Below, in pieces: positions 37,168-46,236 of a DNA stretch of 49,136 bases. The DNA lies in assembly GCF_000300875.1 (NCBI RefSeq), contig NZ_AMSG01000022.1, positions 1 to 49,136 of the forward strand. Reading direction: 5' to 3'. The DNA is from Galbibacter marinus. GTDB taxonomy: Bacteria > Bacteroidota > Bacteroidia > Flavobacteriales > Flavobacteriaceae. A program made the translations under genes and the position numbers. Numbering within the stretch: the stretch's first letter is position 1; each line of letters begins with the position of its first letter. The notes beneath the pieces are model-generated. The model worked only from the letters and a program-made list of their open reading frames with translations. It ran no database searches and was not told where the DNA came from.

Positions 37168-37746
37168 AACTATAGGTCTGGTGGTTGACTAGGCAAAGTA
37201 AATGAACAGAAATGTTCTAATATTCATGAGGGGTTTAAGTTTATGTTAACAAAAGGAGTGTTTACATAACCCTTGTTTTTTAAAGGGATTCGGAAGAGTT
37301 TAGCTTATGTTATCGAAAAATTAAACTGCAAACTCTTGACATAAATTTAAAAATAACTTACATTACGAAATGTTAAATATTAAGCGGCCATTGGAATTAA
37401 GTTTAGGATTTGAGCATGATTGATCAAGCGTAGGGCCAGGATAAGTCCTAAAAATACAACCCCCTCCAATTACAAGTTTTAGCTGTAAAGCTTTTATAAT
37501 CCGAATAACAACGCCCCCTTCTACAAAACTGTAAGACGAAACAGTAAGTACTTAGAAATCATAAATTTATTTTTTTCGAAATATATCAGTTTACAGTAAG
37601 GTAAATTACGGTTAACCCCAATTTAATAAGTATCAATAGAAACAGTCGTAGTTTTGCACCGAAATTTATTATGGAAATCCTCAATACCACGGCGTATGTA
37701 AGAAAACGAAAAATAATTCCGATACCATCTTAAATCAAAACCGCAA
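37168..37746. other. Divergent intergenic region between the two SusCD loci
   Basis: No gene is seen. It must contain the sigma-factor promoter (minus) and the plus-strand susC promoter. TAGTTTTG at 37649-37656 matches the -7 consensus for the plus strand, with no convincing -33 element. A minus-strand TACTTTG near 37193-37199 is one base short of consensus. A short GAACA-GAAA-TGTTC hairpin lies at about 37204-37217. Confidence 0.4.
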
Positions 37747-37766
37747 TTGCTGCGAACAATTGCGGT
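37740..37766 (+). promoter_or_regulatory. Conserved-apex hairpin upstream of the plus-strand susC
   Basis: A perfect 10-bp stem, ACCGCAATTG (37740-37749) with CAATTGCGGT (37757-37766), closes the loop CTGCGAA. It lies 40 nt before the susC ATG at 37807 and inside the transcript predicted from the 37649-37656 element. No T-run follows, so it is not a terminator. The apical sequence TGCTGC..ACAA matches the hairpin before the other susC although the stems differ. Confidence 0.62.
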
Positions 37767-37806
37767 AGATAAAATTAAGCATTGTGCAATCAATTACTTA
37801 ACATTT

Positions 37807-40800
37807 ATGTATTTTAAAATTAATCAAAAAAAGCCAAAAAATATAATCTTTGGATTATCTGCGATTCTCCTATGTCAAACGGGCTTTGCCATAGGCGCAG
37901 AAGAGAGTAGAAATGAAGTTTATATAGCTGCTCAAACAAATCAGCAACAACCCATAAGTGGAACTGTTACTGACGACACCGGAATTCCTCTACTTGGCGC
38001 CTCTGTTGCTATTAAAGGAACAAGCACAGGTGTTACCACAGATTTCGATGGAAAGTTTACCATTGAGGCCAGACAAGGTGATGTTCTTCAAGTTACATAC
38101 GTTGGATTCGAAACTTATGAGGTTACCATTGACGATCAAAGTGTCTTAACGATTCAAATGAGTGCTAACACTTCTGTTTTGGATGAGGTTGTAGTTGTAG
38201 GGTATGGTACCCAACGAAAAGGGAACCTAACTGGAGCAGTAGGTAATATTGATGCTGAAGATATCGCCTTACGTCCAGCACCAGATGTTACAAGTGCACT
38301 GCAAGGTTTACTTCCAGGATTAAATATTCAAATGAACTCTGGGGACCCTACAGCAACTCCAGATATAAACATTCGTGGATTTAATTCCATAAATGGAGGA
38401 TCTCCATTGGTATTAATTGATGGTATCGAAGGAGATATTACCAATCTTAACCCTCAAGATATTGAAAGTATTTCTGTTCTTAAAGATGCCGCCTCTGCTG
38501 CTATTTATGGTGCAAGGGGAGCATTTGGGGTTATCATTATAACGACCAAAACAGGTAAGTCTGGGGATTTAGTGATTAACTATACCAATAACTTTAGTTA
38601 TACTACTCCTGCCACAAGAAAAGATTTTATTTCCGATCCTTACCTATATGGAAAAACCGTGGACGCCGCCATTTACGGTTATAATGGGACAACTTACACA
38701 GGTTATAATGAGCAAGATTGGAATACCATCAAAGGTGTTGCTAACGGAAGTATTGCCCCTCATCATCAGTTGCAACCAGATGGAAGTTATAAGTTTTTCT
38801 ACAAGACTGATTGGTACGACTATTTGTTTAAAAAATGGCAACCTTCTAGTATGCACAGTATTTCAGTCTCTGGAGGAAGTGAAAAGCTAAAAGCATACCT
38901 TTCAGGAAGAATCTACGAGCGTGAGACAATCAATAATATTCAAGATTCAGAAACCTCCAGAAACAATTTAAAGTCCACCATTACTTTTAAAGCCAATGAT
39001 TGGCTGGAGTTATCAAATAACATTCTATTTAGTCATGAGCAAAGTAAAGAATACGGTGGCTATAGAACTGGATATGGTGGATTATTCAGCACTACCACTT
39101 GGTATGACTTAATGGCTTTCTATCCCAATTTTATCGATGGTGTTCCAACTGAAGTTGGCCGTGGAGGTACAGGTGGCCAAGGGGGCGCTGCTGCGATGGA
39201 AGCTGGTGGAAACTGGCTAAATTATGACACCGAAGAATTCACCAATACCTTTGGCGCGAAATTAACGCCCTTGGATAATCTGGTGATTAACCTTAATTAT
39301 AGTAATAGATTTACCAATACTGCGAATACATATCGTTACAATGAATTTGATTACCTAAGTACGGATAAACTAACACCGACTACTGCAGGACTCAATCGTC
39401 TAACAGAATATCGTTGGAAAGATAAATACAAGGTACTTAACCTCTATGGTACCTATAGGTTGGATTTAGCCGATTCTCATAACTTCAAATTAATGTTAGG
39501 ATATAACCAAGAAGAATTTGACAGAGATCGCGTTTCAGCACAACAGGGTGGATTGCTTGTCCCTGATCTAGCTAATCTTTCCTTAGGTACAGAAATAATG
39601 GGAGCGAACGGATCTGCACTACTATGGTCTGTTCAGGGCTATTATGGCCGTTTTAATTATGATTATAAAAATAAATACCTATTGGAGGTTAACGCCCGAT
39701 ACGATGGGTCTTCACGCTTTCCCTCTGATAGTAGATGGGGATTTTTCCCATCAGTATCAGCAGGTTGGCAAGTCAATAGAGAGTCATTTTGGGAGCCTAT
39801 AGAGGATATCGTTAGCTCATTTAAGCTAAGAGCGTCTTACGGGCAATTAGGTAACCAAAGTGTCGGTGTAAATACCTTCCAACAAATTATGAATGCCGGT
39901 AGATCATCATGGCTTGATAACGGAGAACGAATTAACTACGTCAGTGCACCAGGATCACTTCCAAGAGTAGTGAGTTGGGAGACCACCTCTACTCTAGATT
40001 TTGGAGTCGATATAGGATTCTTAGACAACAAGCTTACCGCCACATTTGATTGGTATGAAAAGAATACGGAAGATATGTACCTTCCAGGGGAGCCCTTGCC
40101 AGCAGTATTCGGTGCTTCTGAGCCTAGGGAGAACTTAGCTTCTTTGAGAACAAGAGGTTTTGAACTAGGTATCGGTTATCAAGACTCCTTTAATGTAGGG
40201 GGACATCCATTAACGATAAATGCCAGTGCAAGTGTGACCAACTTCAAGGGAATTATTACCAAATACAAAAACCCAGAAGGGTTGATGAGTACCTATTGGG
40301 AAGGTCAAGAATTAGGTCAGATTTGGGGTTACCATGTCGATGGACAATTCCAATCAGACGAAGAAGCGTTGGCTTACCAAAATTCATTTGAAAATCCAAG
40401 TAATAGCCTTGGAAATGTCTACAACTTTATTTTGAACATCGCTCAGAATAACCAGTGGAATAAGTTAAGAGCAGGTGATATCAAATATGTAGACGTAGAT
40501 GGAGATGGTAGAATAGACAAAGGAAACTATACTCTTGAAGACCATGGAGATTTGCGTCCAATTGGAAACGCTATGCCTAAGTTTCCTTTTGGATTTAATA
40601 TTAGTGCAAATTGGAATCGCCTAGATCTTTCCATAGCAGGAGCAGGGGTAGGGAAACAAAATTGGTATCCCACAGGTGATATCTATTGGGGTACTTACCA
40701 ACGTCCTTACCTTTCATTACTTAGAAAAGATTTGGTAAGCCAAGCATGGACTCCAGAGGGACGAGGAAGATTTCCGCAAATCGATCGGGGATACGCCTCT

Positions 40801-41121
40801 TTAGGGACAGGTCGTTCTTTATATGAGATGAATGACTATTATCTAGAGAATGTTGGGTTTTTGAGAATTAAAAACATTACCCTAGGTTATACCCTTCCAC
40901 AAGAAGTCACTCGAAAATTCCATGTAGAACGTCTACGAATATATTTCAGTGGAGAAAACCTAATTACATGGCGTTTTGGAGATCTTTCCAGATACATAGA
41001 CCCAGAAGCTGCCGGTTCTGCCATTGACTATTCCAACCCAGGTGATGCGGTAGGAAGAGCAGATCTGAGATCATATCCAATAGGGAAAACCTTTTCACTA
41101 GGCCTTAATGTTACACTTTAA
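37807..41121 (+). CDS. SusC-like TonB-dependent receptor without STN domain
   Basis: A SusC transporter of about 1104 residues. After a signal sequence come the carboxypeptidase-like domain (ISGTVTDDTGIPLLGAS), the plug with the SusC signature VVVVGYGTQRKGNLTGAV and the barrel, ending KTFSLGLNVTL. No STN domain is present, so it cannot signal to FecR in the manner of the other SusC here. I chose ATG 37807 because the in-frame ATG at 37747 overlaps a hairpin and adds 20 atypical residues. susD follows after 18 bp. Confidence 0.93.
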   Translation: MYFKINQKKPKNIIFGLSAILLCQTGFAIGAEESRNEVYIAAQTNQQQPISGTVTDDTGIPLLGASVAIKGTSTGVTTDFDGKFTIEARQGDVLQVTYVGFETYEVTIDDQSVLTIQMSANTSVLDEVVVVGYGTQRKGNLTGAVGNIDAEDIALRPAPDVTSALQGLLPGLNIQMNSGDPTATPDINIRGFNSINGGSPLVLIDGIEGDITNLNPQDIESISVLKDAASAAIYGARGAFGVIIITTKTGKSGDLVINYTNNFSYTTPATRKDFISDPYLYGKTVDAAIYGYNGTTYTGYNEQDWNTIKGVANGSIAPHHQLQPDGSYKFFYKTDWYDYLFKKWQPSSMHSISVSGGSEKLKAYLSGRIYERETINNIQDSETSRNNLKSTITFKANDWLELSNNILFSHEQSKEYGGYRTGYGGLFSTTTWYDLMAFYPNFIDGVPTEVGRGGTGGQGGAAAMEAGGNWLNYDTEEFTNTFGAKLTPLDNLVINLNYSNRFTNTANTYRYNEFDYLSTDKLTPTTAGLNRLTEYRWKDKYKVLNLYGTYRLDLADSHNFKLMLGYNQEEFDRDRVSAQQGGLLVPDLANLSLGTEIMGANGSALLWSVQGYYGRFNYDYKNKYLLEVNARYDGSSRFPSDSRWGFFPSVSAGWQVNRESFWEPIEDIVSSFKLRASYGQLGNQSVGVNTFQQIMNAGRSSWLDNGERINYVSAPGSLPRVVSWETTSTLDFGVDIGFLDNKLTATFDWYEKNTEDMYLPGEPLPAVFGASEPRENLASLRTRGFELGIGYQDSFNVGGHPLTINASASVTNFKGIITKYKNPEGLMSTYWEGQELGQIWGYHVDGQFQSDEEALAYQNSFENPSNSLGNVYNFILNIAQNNQWNKLRAGDIKYVDVDGDGRIDKGNYTLEDHGDLRPIGNAMPKFPFGFNISANWNRLDLSIAGAGVGKQNWYPTGDIYWGTYQRPYLSLLRKDLVSQAWTPEGRGRFPQIDRGYASLGTGRSLYEMNDYYLENVGFLRIKNITLGYTLPQEVTRKFHVERLRIYFSGENLITWRFGDLSRYIDPEAAGSAIDYSNPGDAVGRADLRSYPIGKTFSLGLNVTL

Positions 41122-41139
41122 AACGATAACAAAATCAAT

Positions 41140-42876
41140 ATGAATACGAAGTTTTTATTCAGTTTTTTAATAGTGTCAAGCTTGTTTATAAGCTGTGATG
41201 ACGATATTCTTGACCTTCCGCCAGAGGATCAACTCACGACAGATCAATTTTTTAACACTGCCAAAGACTTGGAGGTTGCTACTAACGATTTCTACACCAT
41301 GTTGCCTACAACGGGGACCTATACAGATGATTCTTCATCTGATAACATTATGTCCTTGACGCCAGCGGCTCGAATTAGAGGCGGTCGAATAGTGCCTACA
41401 GAGCGTGGTAGTGGTGGATGGAACTGGTCTCGACTAAGAGATATAAACTTTTTTCTTCAGCATTACAAACAGGTTGAAAGTCTTGATGCCCAAAAACATT
41501 ATGGAGGAATAGCTCGTTTTTTTAGGGCCTATTTTTATTTTGATAAAGTAATGCGATTTGGTGATGTGCCATGGTATGGTGAAGTTCTTGAGGCAGGAGA
41601 TGAGGGACTCTACAAAGCAAGAGACTCACGAGTGCTAGTGATGGATTCCATTATGGCTGACATCGACTATGCAATTGAGAATATTCCAGCTGAAGTTGAA
41701 TTAAATAGGATTACTAAATACACCGCACAAATTCTTAAAGCCAGAATTGCACTCTTTGAAGGAACCTTTAGAAAGTATCACGGAATAAGTGGAGGTGAGG
41801 ACTTCTTAGAAGAAGCTGCTAATACTGCAGAAGACCTGATGAGCTCTGGAGCTTACAGTTTGTATACAGTGGGAGGACCTGATGAGGCTTATAGAGGGTT
41901 ATTCTCTCGTAATAATCAGGATGCTGTTGAAACCATTCTTGCTAGGGATTTTGATCAAGAATTGGAAACGCACAATTTGGGATATTTGATGACCGCTCCT
42001 ACTATGGGAGGTTGGGGAATGATGAAGGATGCAGCGAATAGTTATTTGATGGCAGACGGTACACCTTTTACAGATATTGCTGGTTATCAAACCATGGGAT
42101 TCTATGATGAGATGCAAAACAGAGATCCAAGATTAACACAGACCACAGCTGGTCCTGGGTTTACAGTACTTGGATCAGATGATCCAGAACCAGTTTCTTT
42201 AGAGTCTTCTACAACAGGATACAGAATTATCAAAGCGCTCCCAGATAGAAGCCAATGGAGTTCTGCTTATTTTGATGTGATTATTTTTCGTTATGCTGAA
42301 GCCTTACTTATCTATGCGGAGGCCAAAGCAGAACTCGGGAACCTCACACAAAGTGATTTAGATATCAGCATTAATTTACTTCGCGATCGTGTTGGTATGC
42401 CTCATCTAAATATGGCACAGGCCAATGCCAATCCTGATCCCTATCAAGAATCTTTTTATAAAAATGTGGATCAAGGAGCAAACAAAGGTGTTATTCTTGA
42501 GATTAGAAGAGAACGAAGGATAGAGCTGTTTAATGAAGGTCTTAGATGGGAAGATCTCATGCGATGGAAAGAAGGGAAGAAACTTGAACAGCCCATGTTA
42601 GGGATTTATTTTCCAAGTTTAGGAGCACATGATTTTGACAATGACGGCATAGCAGATGTGTACTTGCACCAAGGGGATCCTTCTGGGGCTCCAGAGGGTA
42701 TAACGACTTTTATAAATGTGCTTCAACGGCCACTTACCCAAGGGACTTCTGGAAATATGGATCCTTTTAGCGATGGAGGGGAATTTGATGAGGCGAAAGA
42801 TTATTATTATCCAATACCTATTGAAGATCTACAATTAAACAAACAATTAGAACAGAATCCTAAATGGGAACATTAA
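41140..42876 (+). CDS. SusD/RagB-family substrate-binding lipoprotein
   Basis: A 578-residue SusD protein with lipobox LFISC near residue 19, then DDDILDLPPEDQLTTDQFF typical of the family N-terminus. The helical body carries IARFFRAYFYFDKVMRFGDVPW, YAEALLIYAEAKAELG and RRERRIELFNEGLRWEDLMRW, and the protein ends DYYYPIPIEDLQLN...NPKWEH. It forms the lid of the SusC encoded upstream. Its last 13 bases overlap the next gene. Confidence 0.94.
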   Translation: MNTKFLFSFLIVSSLFISCDDDILDLPPEDQLTTDQFFNTAKDLEVATNDFYTMLPTTGTYTDDSSSDNIMSLTPAARIRGGRIVPTERGSGGWNWSRLRDINFFLQHYKQVESLDAQKHYGGIARFFRAYFYFDKVMRFGDVPWYGEVLEAGDEGLYKARDSRVLVMDSIMADIDYAIENIPAEVELNRITKYTAQILKARIALFEGTFRKYHGISGGEDFLEEAANTAEDLMSSGAYSLYTVGGPDEAYRGLFSRNNQDAVETILARDFDQELETHNLGYLMTAPTMGGWGMMKDAANSYLMADGTPFTDIAGYQTMGFYDEMQNRDPRLTQTTAGPGFTVLGSDDPEPVSLESSTTGYRIIKALPDRSQWSSAYFDVIIFRYAEALLIYAEAKAELGNLTQSDLDISINLLRDRVGMPHLNMAQANANPDPYQESFYKNVDQGANKGVILEIRRERRIELFNEGLRWEDLMRWKEGKKLEQPMLGIYFPSLGAHDFDNDGIADVYLHQGDPSGAPEGITTFINVLQRPLTQGTSGNMDPFSDGGEFDEAKDYYYPIPIEDLQLNKQLEQNPKWEH

Positions 42877-43862
42877 GAATTACGCCTCTACTTTTAGGGG
42901 TAGGGTTAGGGTGTGTGTTATTCCTGCATAGCTGCAGGAATAACAACCGCTCCACACCTAAAGAGGATCAAACCGGTAAAATCCAGACCACCAAAATCAG
43001 TTCAGAAAAGGAGCCTTTAGAAGTAGGATTTGCTATTAGTTTAACTAAGATCACAAAGGATACCCTATTGTTGGCAAAGGAGGCTGGCATTGATCATATA
43101 GAAGTTTCAGGCTTAGGTATGTTTGTAGATAAGGATCGGAATTTTAGGAAAACCGATCAAGAAATTATTGAAAAACTAAACCAAGTTAAAGCAGCAGCCG
43201 ATAGTGCAGGGATTAACATATGGTCGATTCACATGCCATTTGGATCTAAGATCGACCTTTCTATTACTGATGAAAGTCAGCGTGAAGAAGTTGTTCAGAT
43301 GCATCAAAGGTTACTGCGTCACCTAAGGATATTAGCTCCCGAAGTAGTGCTTTTCCATCCGAGTTACTATTTAGGACTACAGCAAAGAGAAGAGCGGGAA
43401 AACCAACTCATTGCATCCTCTTCAACACTAGTGAAGGATGTTCAAAACATCGGAGCTATGATGGTTATTGAAAATATGCTAGGGCCTGAACTGTTGGTGG
43501 ATCAAGATAGAGAACGACCCTTAATGCGAAGTGTTGAAGAATCAGTGGAGATATTTTCTAAATTACCTAAATCCATTGGATTGGCTGTGGACACCAACCA
43601 TATTCTTCATGCCGAGGAACTCATTTTAGCCTTAGGTGATCGATTAAAAACACTTCATATTGCCGATGGAACTGGACAGGCAGAAAATCATTGGTTTCCA
43701 TGTGATAATAAAGGAAAAAATAATTGGGATAAGGTTCTCTCGGCCCTAGAACAAGTGAACTACCAAGGCCCATTTATGTATGAGAGCCAGGCAAAAGAAT
43801 TGCAGCAGTATAATGCTTGTTATAAGGAGCTGTATGCTCATTATAAAGAGCAGAAAGGCTAA
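42864..43862 (+). CDS. Exported xylose-isomerase-like TIM-barrel lipoprotein
   Basis: A 332-residue protein of the sugar phosphate isomerase/epimerase (AP endonuclease 2-like) superfamily. The lipobox LHSC (Cys24) predicts membrane anchoring outside the cytoplasm. Motifs include FAISLTKITKDTLLLAKEAG, IHMPFGS, MVIENM, LAVDTNH and ADGTGQAENHWFP, which supply the metal-binding acids and histidines of the barrel. Exported members in Bacteroidota probably act on sugars or cyclitols in polysaccharide loci; the reaction is unknown. The ATG overlaps susD by 13 bp, and a strong hairpin covers the signal-peptide codons. Confidence 0.82.
   Translation: MGTLRITPLLLGVGLGCVLFLHSCRNNNRSTPKEDQTGKIQTTKISSEKEPLEVGFAISLTKITKDTLLLAKEAGIDHIEVSGLGMFVDKDRNFRKTDQEIIEKLNQVKAAADSAGINIWSIHMPFGSKIDLSITDESQREEVVQMHQRLLRHLRILAPEVVLFHPSYYLGLQQREERENQLIASSSTLVKDVQNIGAMMVIENMLGPELLVDQDRERPLMRSVEESVEIFSKLPKSIGLAVDTNHILHAEELILALGDRLKTLHIADGTGQAENHWFPCDNKGKNNWDKVLSALEQVNYQGPFMYESQAKELQQYNACYKELYAHYKEQKG
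42916..42945 (+). repeat. 13-bp perfect hairpin inside the start of the TIM-barrel gene
   Basis: TGTTATTCCTGCA (42916-42928) is the exact reverse complement of 42933-42945, with the tetraloop TAGC. Outer pairing (42908-42915 with 42953-42959, and CCTCT 42885-42889 with AGAGG 42962-42966) extends it. The element starts 9 nt after the susD stop and lies in the signal-peptide codons of the next gene. Confidence 0.7.
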
Positions 43863-43886
43863 TAATAAATTAAATAAGCCATCGCG

Positions 43887-44972
43887 ATGCACCGTAAAAC
43901 CATACGACTCCTTTTATTTATTCAGTTGTTAAGTTTGATAACTTTTGGGCAAGACAAACAGCTAACATATTACCCTGCGACTGACTTTGGGATTCGCGGG
44001 CAAGCTAAGGAAATAGCTTCCCAAGGCTTTACGAGAATTGATTCTGTATACCATAAGAACTTATCAGAATCCTTGCAAAATCTATCTAAAAACACCGCTG
44101 GATTGTATGTGGAATTTCAAACTAATTCAAGTTTTATTGATTTGAAATGGGAATTGGAAACCTATAAGGTTTTACCGAACATGACACCATTAGCAGTTAA
44201 TGGATTTGATTTGTATGGATTAAAGGATAATCGCTGGCAGTATGTTGCTTCAGCACCACCTAGGGGCCAGACAAATAAGGTTCGTGTAATCAAAAACTTG
44301 AGGTCTTCTTCACAGCGATTTAGACTTTATTTCCCTTTGTATTCACAGGTTAAAACATTGCTTATAGGCATTGATGAAAAGGCAGATATTGCAGCTACTG
44401 AACTTATAGAAGCTAGACCAAAGATCCTAATTTACGGATCTAGCATTACCCAAGGAGCGTCGGCCTCCCGTCCTGGGATGGCCTTTGCATCGATATTAGG
44501 TAGGTCACTGGATGCTGAGGTTTACAACTTTGGTTTTAGTGGATCGGGAAAAATGGAATCTGAAATGGCCGAAATCCTTCAAAAGGTTAAAGCGGATGTT
44601 ATTATTTTGGATTGTGTACCCAATCCTTCCCCTGAACAAATTTCTCAGCGGACGATTCCATTTGTAGAACTACTACGTAAAAGACAACCCAATGTTCCGA
44701 TTTTGATGGTTGAGAGTGTATTTAGGGAAGCAGGGAACTGGGATGAAAAACTTGGGCAAAGAGTACGGAATCAGAATAATGCGTTCCATAACAGTTATGA
44801 GCAGCTTCTTAAAAAAGGGTATGTGCAATTATATTACATCGAAAGTGATCAGCTTATCGGAAGTGATCACCAGGCGACCACTGATGGTGTTCATTTTTCA
44901 GATTTAGGACACTATCGAATGGCTAAGACTTTAGAAAAGCAATTAAGAACAATACTACATACGACAAAGTAG
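43887..44972 (+). CDS. Secreted SGNH/GDSL-type hydrolase with GxDLY N-terminal domain
   Basis: A 361-residue exported esterase (signal peptide to about residue 21, LITFGQ). An N-terminal beta-sandwich contains NGFDLYG, the hallmark of the SGNH N-terminal domain, and the catalytic domain carries YGSSITQGAS with nucleophile S186 and DGVHFSDLGH with D333 and H336. It probably removes acetyl or other acyl groups from a carbohydrate. It lies 24 bp after the TIM-barrel gene in the same operon. Confidence 0.87.
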   Translation: MHRKTIRLLLFIQLLSLITFGQDKQLTYYPATDFGIRGQAKEIASQGFTRIDSVYHKNLSESLQNLSKNTAGLYVEFQTNSSFIDLKWELETYKVLPNMTPLAVNGFDLYGLKDNRWQYVASAPPRGQTNKVRVIKNLRSSSQRFRLYFPLYSQVKTLLIGIDEKADIAATELIEARPKILIYGSSITQGASASRPGMAFASILGRSLDAEVYNFGFSGSGKMESEMAEILQKVKADVIILDCVPNPSPEQISQRTIPFVELLRKRQPNVPILMVESVFREAGNWDEKLGQRVRNQNNAFHNSYEQLLKKGYVQLYYIESDQLIGSDHQATTDGVHFSDLGHYRMAKTLEKQLRTILHTTK

Positions 44973-44996
44973 TAAGTAGAAACTAAAATAAAAAAA

Positions 44997-46172
44997 ATGA
45001 CAAATTTAAAAATTACATTAAGACTATTATGGTGTTCCTTGCTATGTGCAGGTACTTTAGTAGGACAAGAAACTAAAGAGAGGAACACCAAGATACAACT
45101 TCCAGATATCCCTGGTTATATCACACTAAAAGCAGATTTTCACTTGCATACTGTTTTTTCAGACGGTCATGTCTGGCCAAGCTTTAGAGTAAGAGAAGCA
45201 CAACGCGATGGACTCGATGTTATTTCACTTACCGAACACATAGACTATGAAGGTTTCCCAGATCAAATTCAGTACGATAGAGAAGCCGGTTTTGAGATTG
45301 CTAAAAAGCGGGCAGAAAAAACAGATGTACTAGTGATCAGAGGTGTAGAGATATCTCCTAGAGTACCGCCATATCACAACAATGCATTATTCCTTACCAA
45401 TGTGGATAATCTGCCATATGATTATATGAAGGATACTCAATCCACCTTTGTGATGAAGGACAATATAAAGAAAAAAGAGCTGATGGCTCCGTTTTTAGAA
45501 GTAGAAAAGCAAGGAGGCTTTGTTTTCTACAATCACCCATCTTATAACTGGTGGGATAAAAAGGATAAGGAACTCTTTACCGATATTCATAAGGAGCTAC
45601 TCTCTAAAGGAATTTTGGGAGGTGTTGAAGTGGTCAATTCTGGGCGCTATAATCTGATAGGACATAGGATGGCTGAAAAATACAATCTTACTCTTATCGG
45701 AAATTCTGATGCGCATTATGAAATTGAAGGTTCATTTAAAACGCATCGTCCTATGACGTTGGTTTTTGCAAAACAGAAGACGGAAGCTTCCATAAAAGAT
45801 GCGCTTTTAAACAGGCGTACGATGGTTTATTTTGATAATTTACTGGTTGGGAGAAAACCCGAGGCTGAACCTTTTTTTCAAAATGCAGTAAGCGTTACTA
45901 CCGAGAAAATAACAACGGGTAAAGCGCCAAGACTTAAGGTAAGTATTACCAATAATTCAGATATCCCTTTTGACTTAACATGTACAACGGATTATATTGC
46001 AACCAATATGCCATTGGGAAAGATAAAAGTGCCCGCTAAAGAAACTGCTTCTTTTGTTCTTTTTCCAGTTTGGGAATATCCCGAAAAATTACATATCAAA
46101 ACCACTGTGGAGAATATTTTGATATCCCCAGAAGAGGTTCTTAAAACAGAGTTAATCGTTGATATAGAATGA
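44997..46172 (+). CDS. Secreted PHP-domain phosphodiesterase (Sb-PDE-like)
   Basis: A 391-residue exported protein (signal peptide to about residue 23). The PHP metal-binding motifs are ADFHLHTVFSDGH (H49, H51), SLTEHIDYEG, RGVEISPR, YNHPSYNWWD and GNSDAHYEIEG. A C-terminal beta-sandwich follows (about 300-391). It resembles the Sb-PDE group of PHP phosphodiesterases, named for a Sphingobium organophosphate diesterase; the natural substrate in Bacteroidota is not established. In this operon it would cleave a phosphodiester outside the cytoplasm. Confidence 0.8.
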   Translation: MTNLKITLRLLWCSLLCAGTLVGQETKERNTKIQLPDIPGYITLKADFHLHTVFSDGHVWPSFRVREAQRDGLDVISLTEHIDYEGFPDQIQYDREAGFEIAKKRAEKTDVLVIRGVEISPRVPPYHNNALFLTNVDNLPYDYMKDTQSTFVMKDNIKKKELMAPFLEVEKQGGFVFYNHPSYNWWDKKDKELFTDIHKELLSKGILGGVEVVNSGRYNLIGHRMAEKYNLTLIGNSDAHYEIEGSFKTHRPMTLVFAKQKTEASIKDALLNRRTMVYFDNLLVGRKPEAEPFFQNAVSVTTEKITTGKAPRLKVSITNNSDIPFDLTCTTDYIATNMPLGKIKVPAKETASFVLFPVWEYPEKLHIKTTVENILISPEEVLKTELIVDIE

Positions 46173-46187
46173 TTTGAATATTCAAAT
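46172..46187. promoter_or_regulatory. 16-bp perfect palindrome before the phosphodiester glycosidase gene
   Basis: ATTTGAATATTCAAAT is identical to its reverse complement. It begins at the last base of the PHP gene stop codon. TATCTTTA at 46191-46198, four bases further, is a -7-like element. The arrangement suggests an operator and an internal promoter for the last gene. Confidence 0.45.
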
Positions 46188-46236
46188 TACTATCTTTAAA
46201 AATTAAAAATAAAGGTGAAAAATAAAATTTGTCTAT

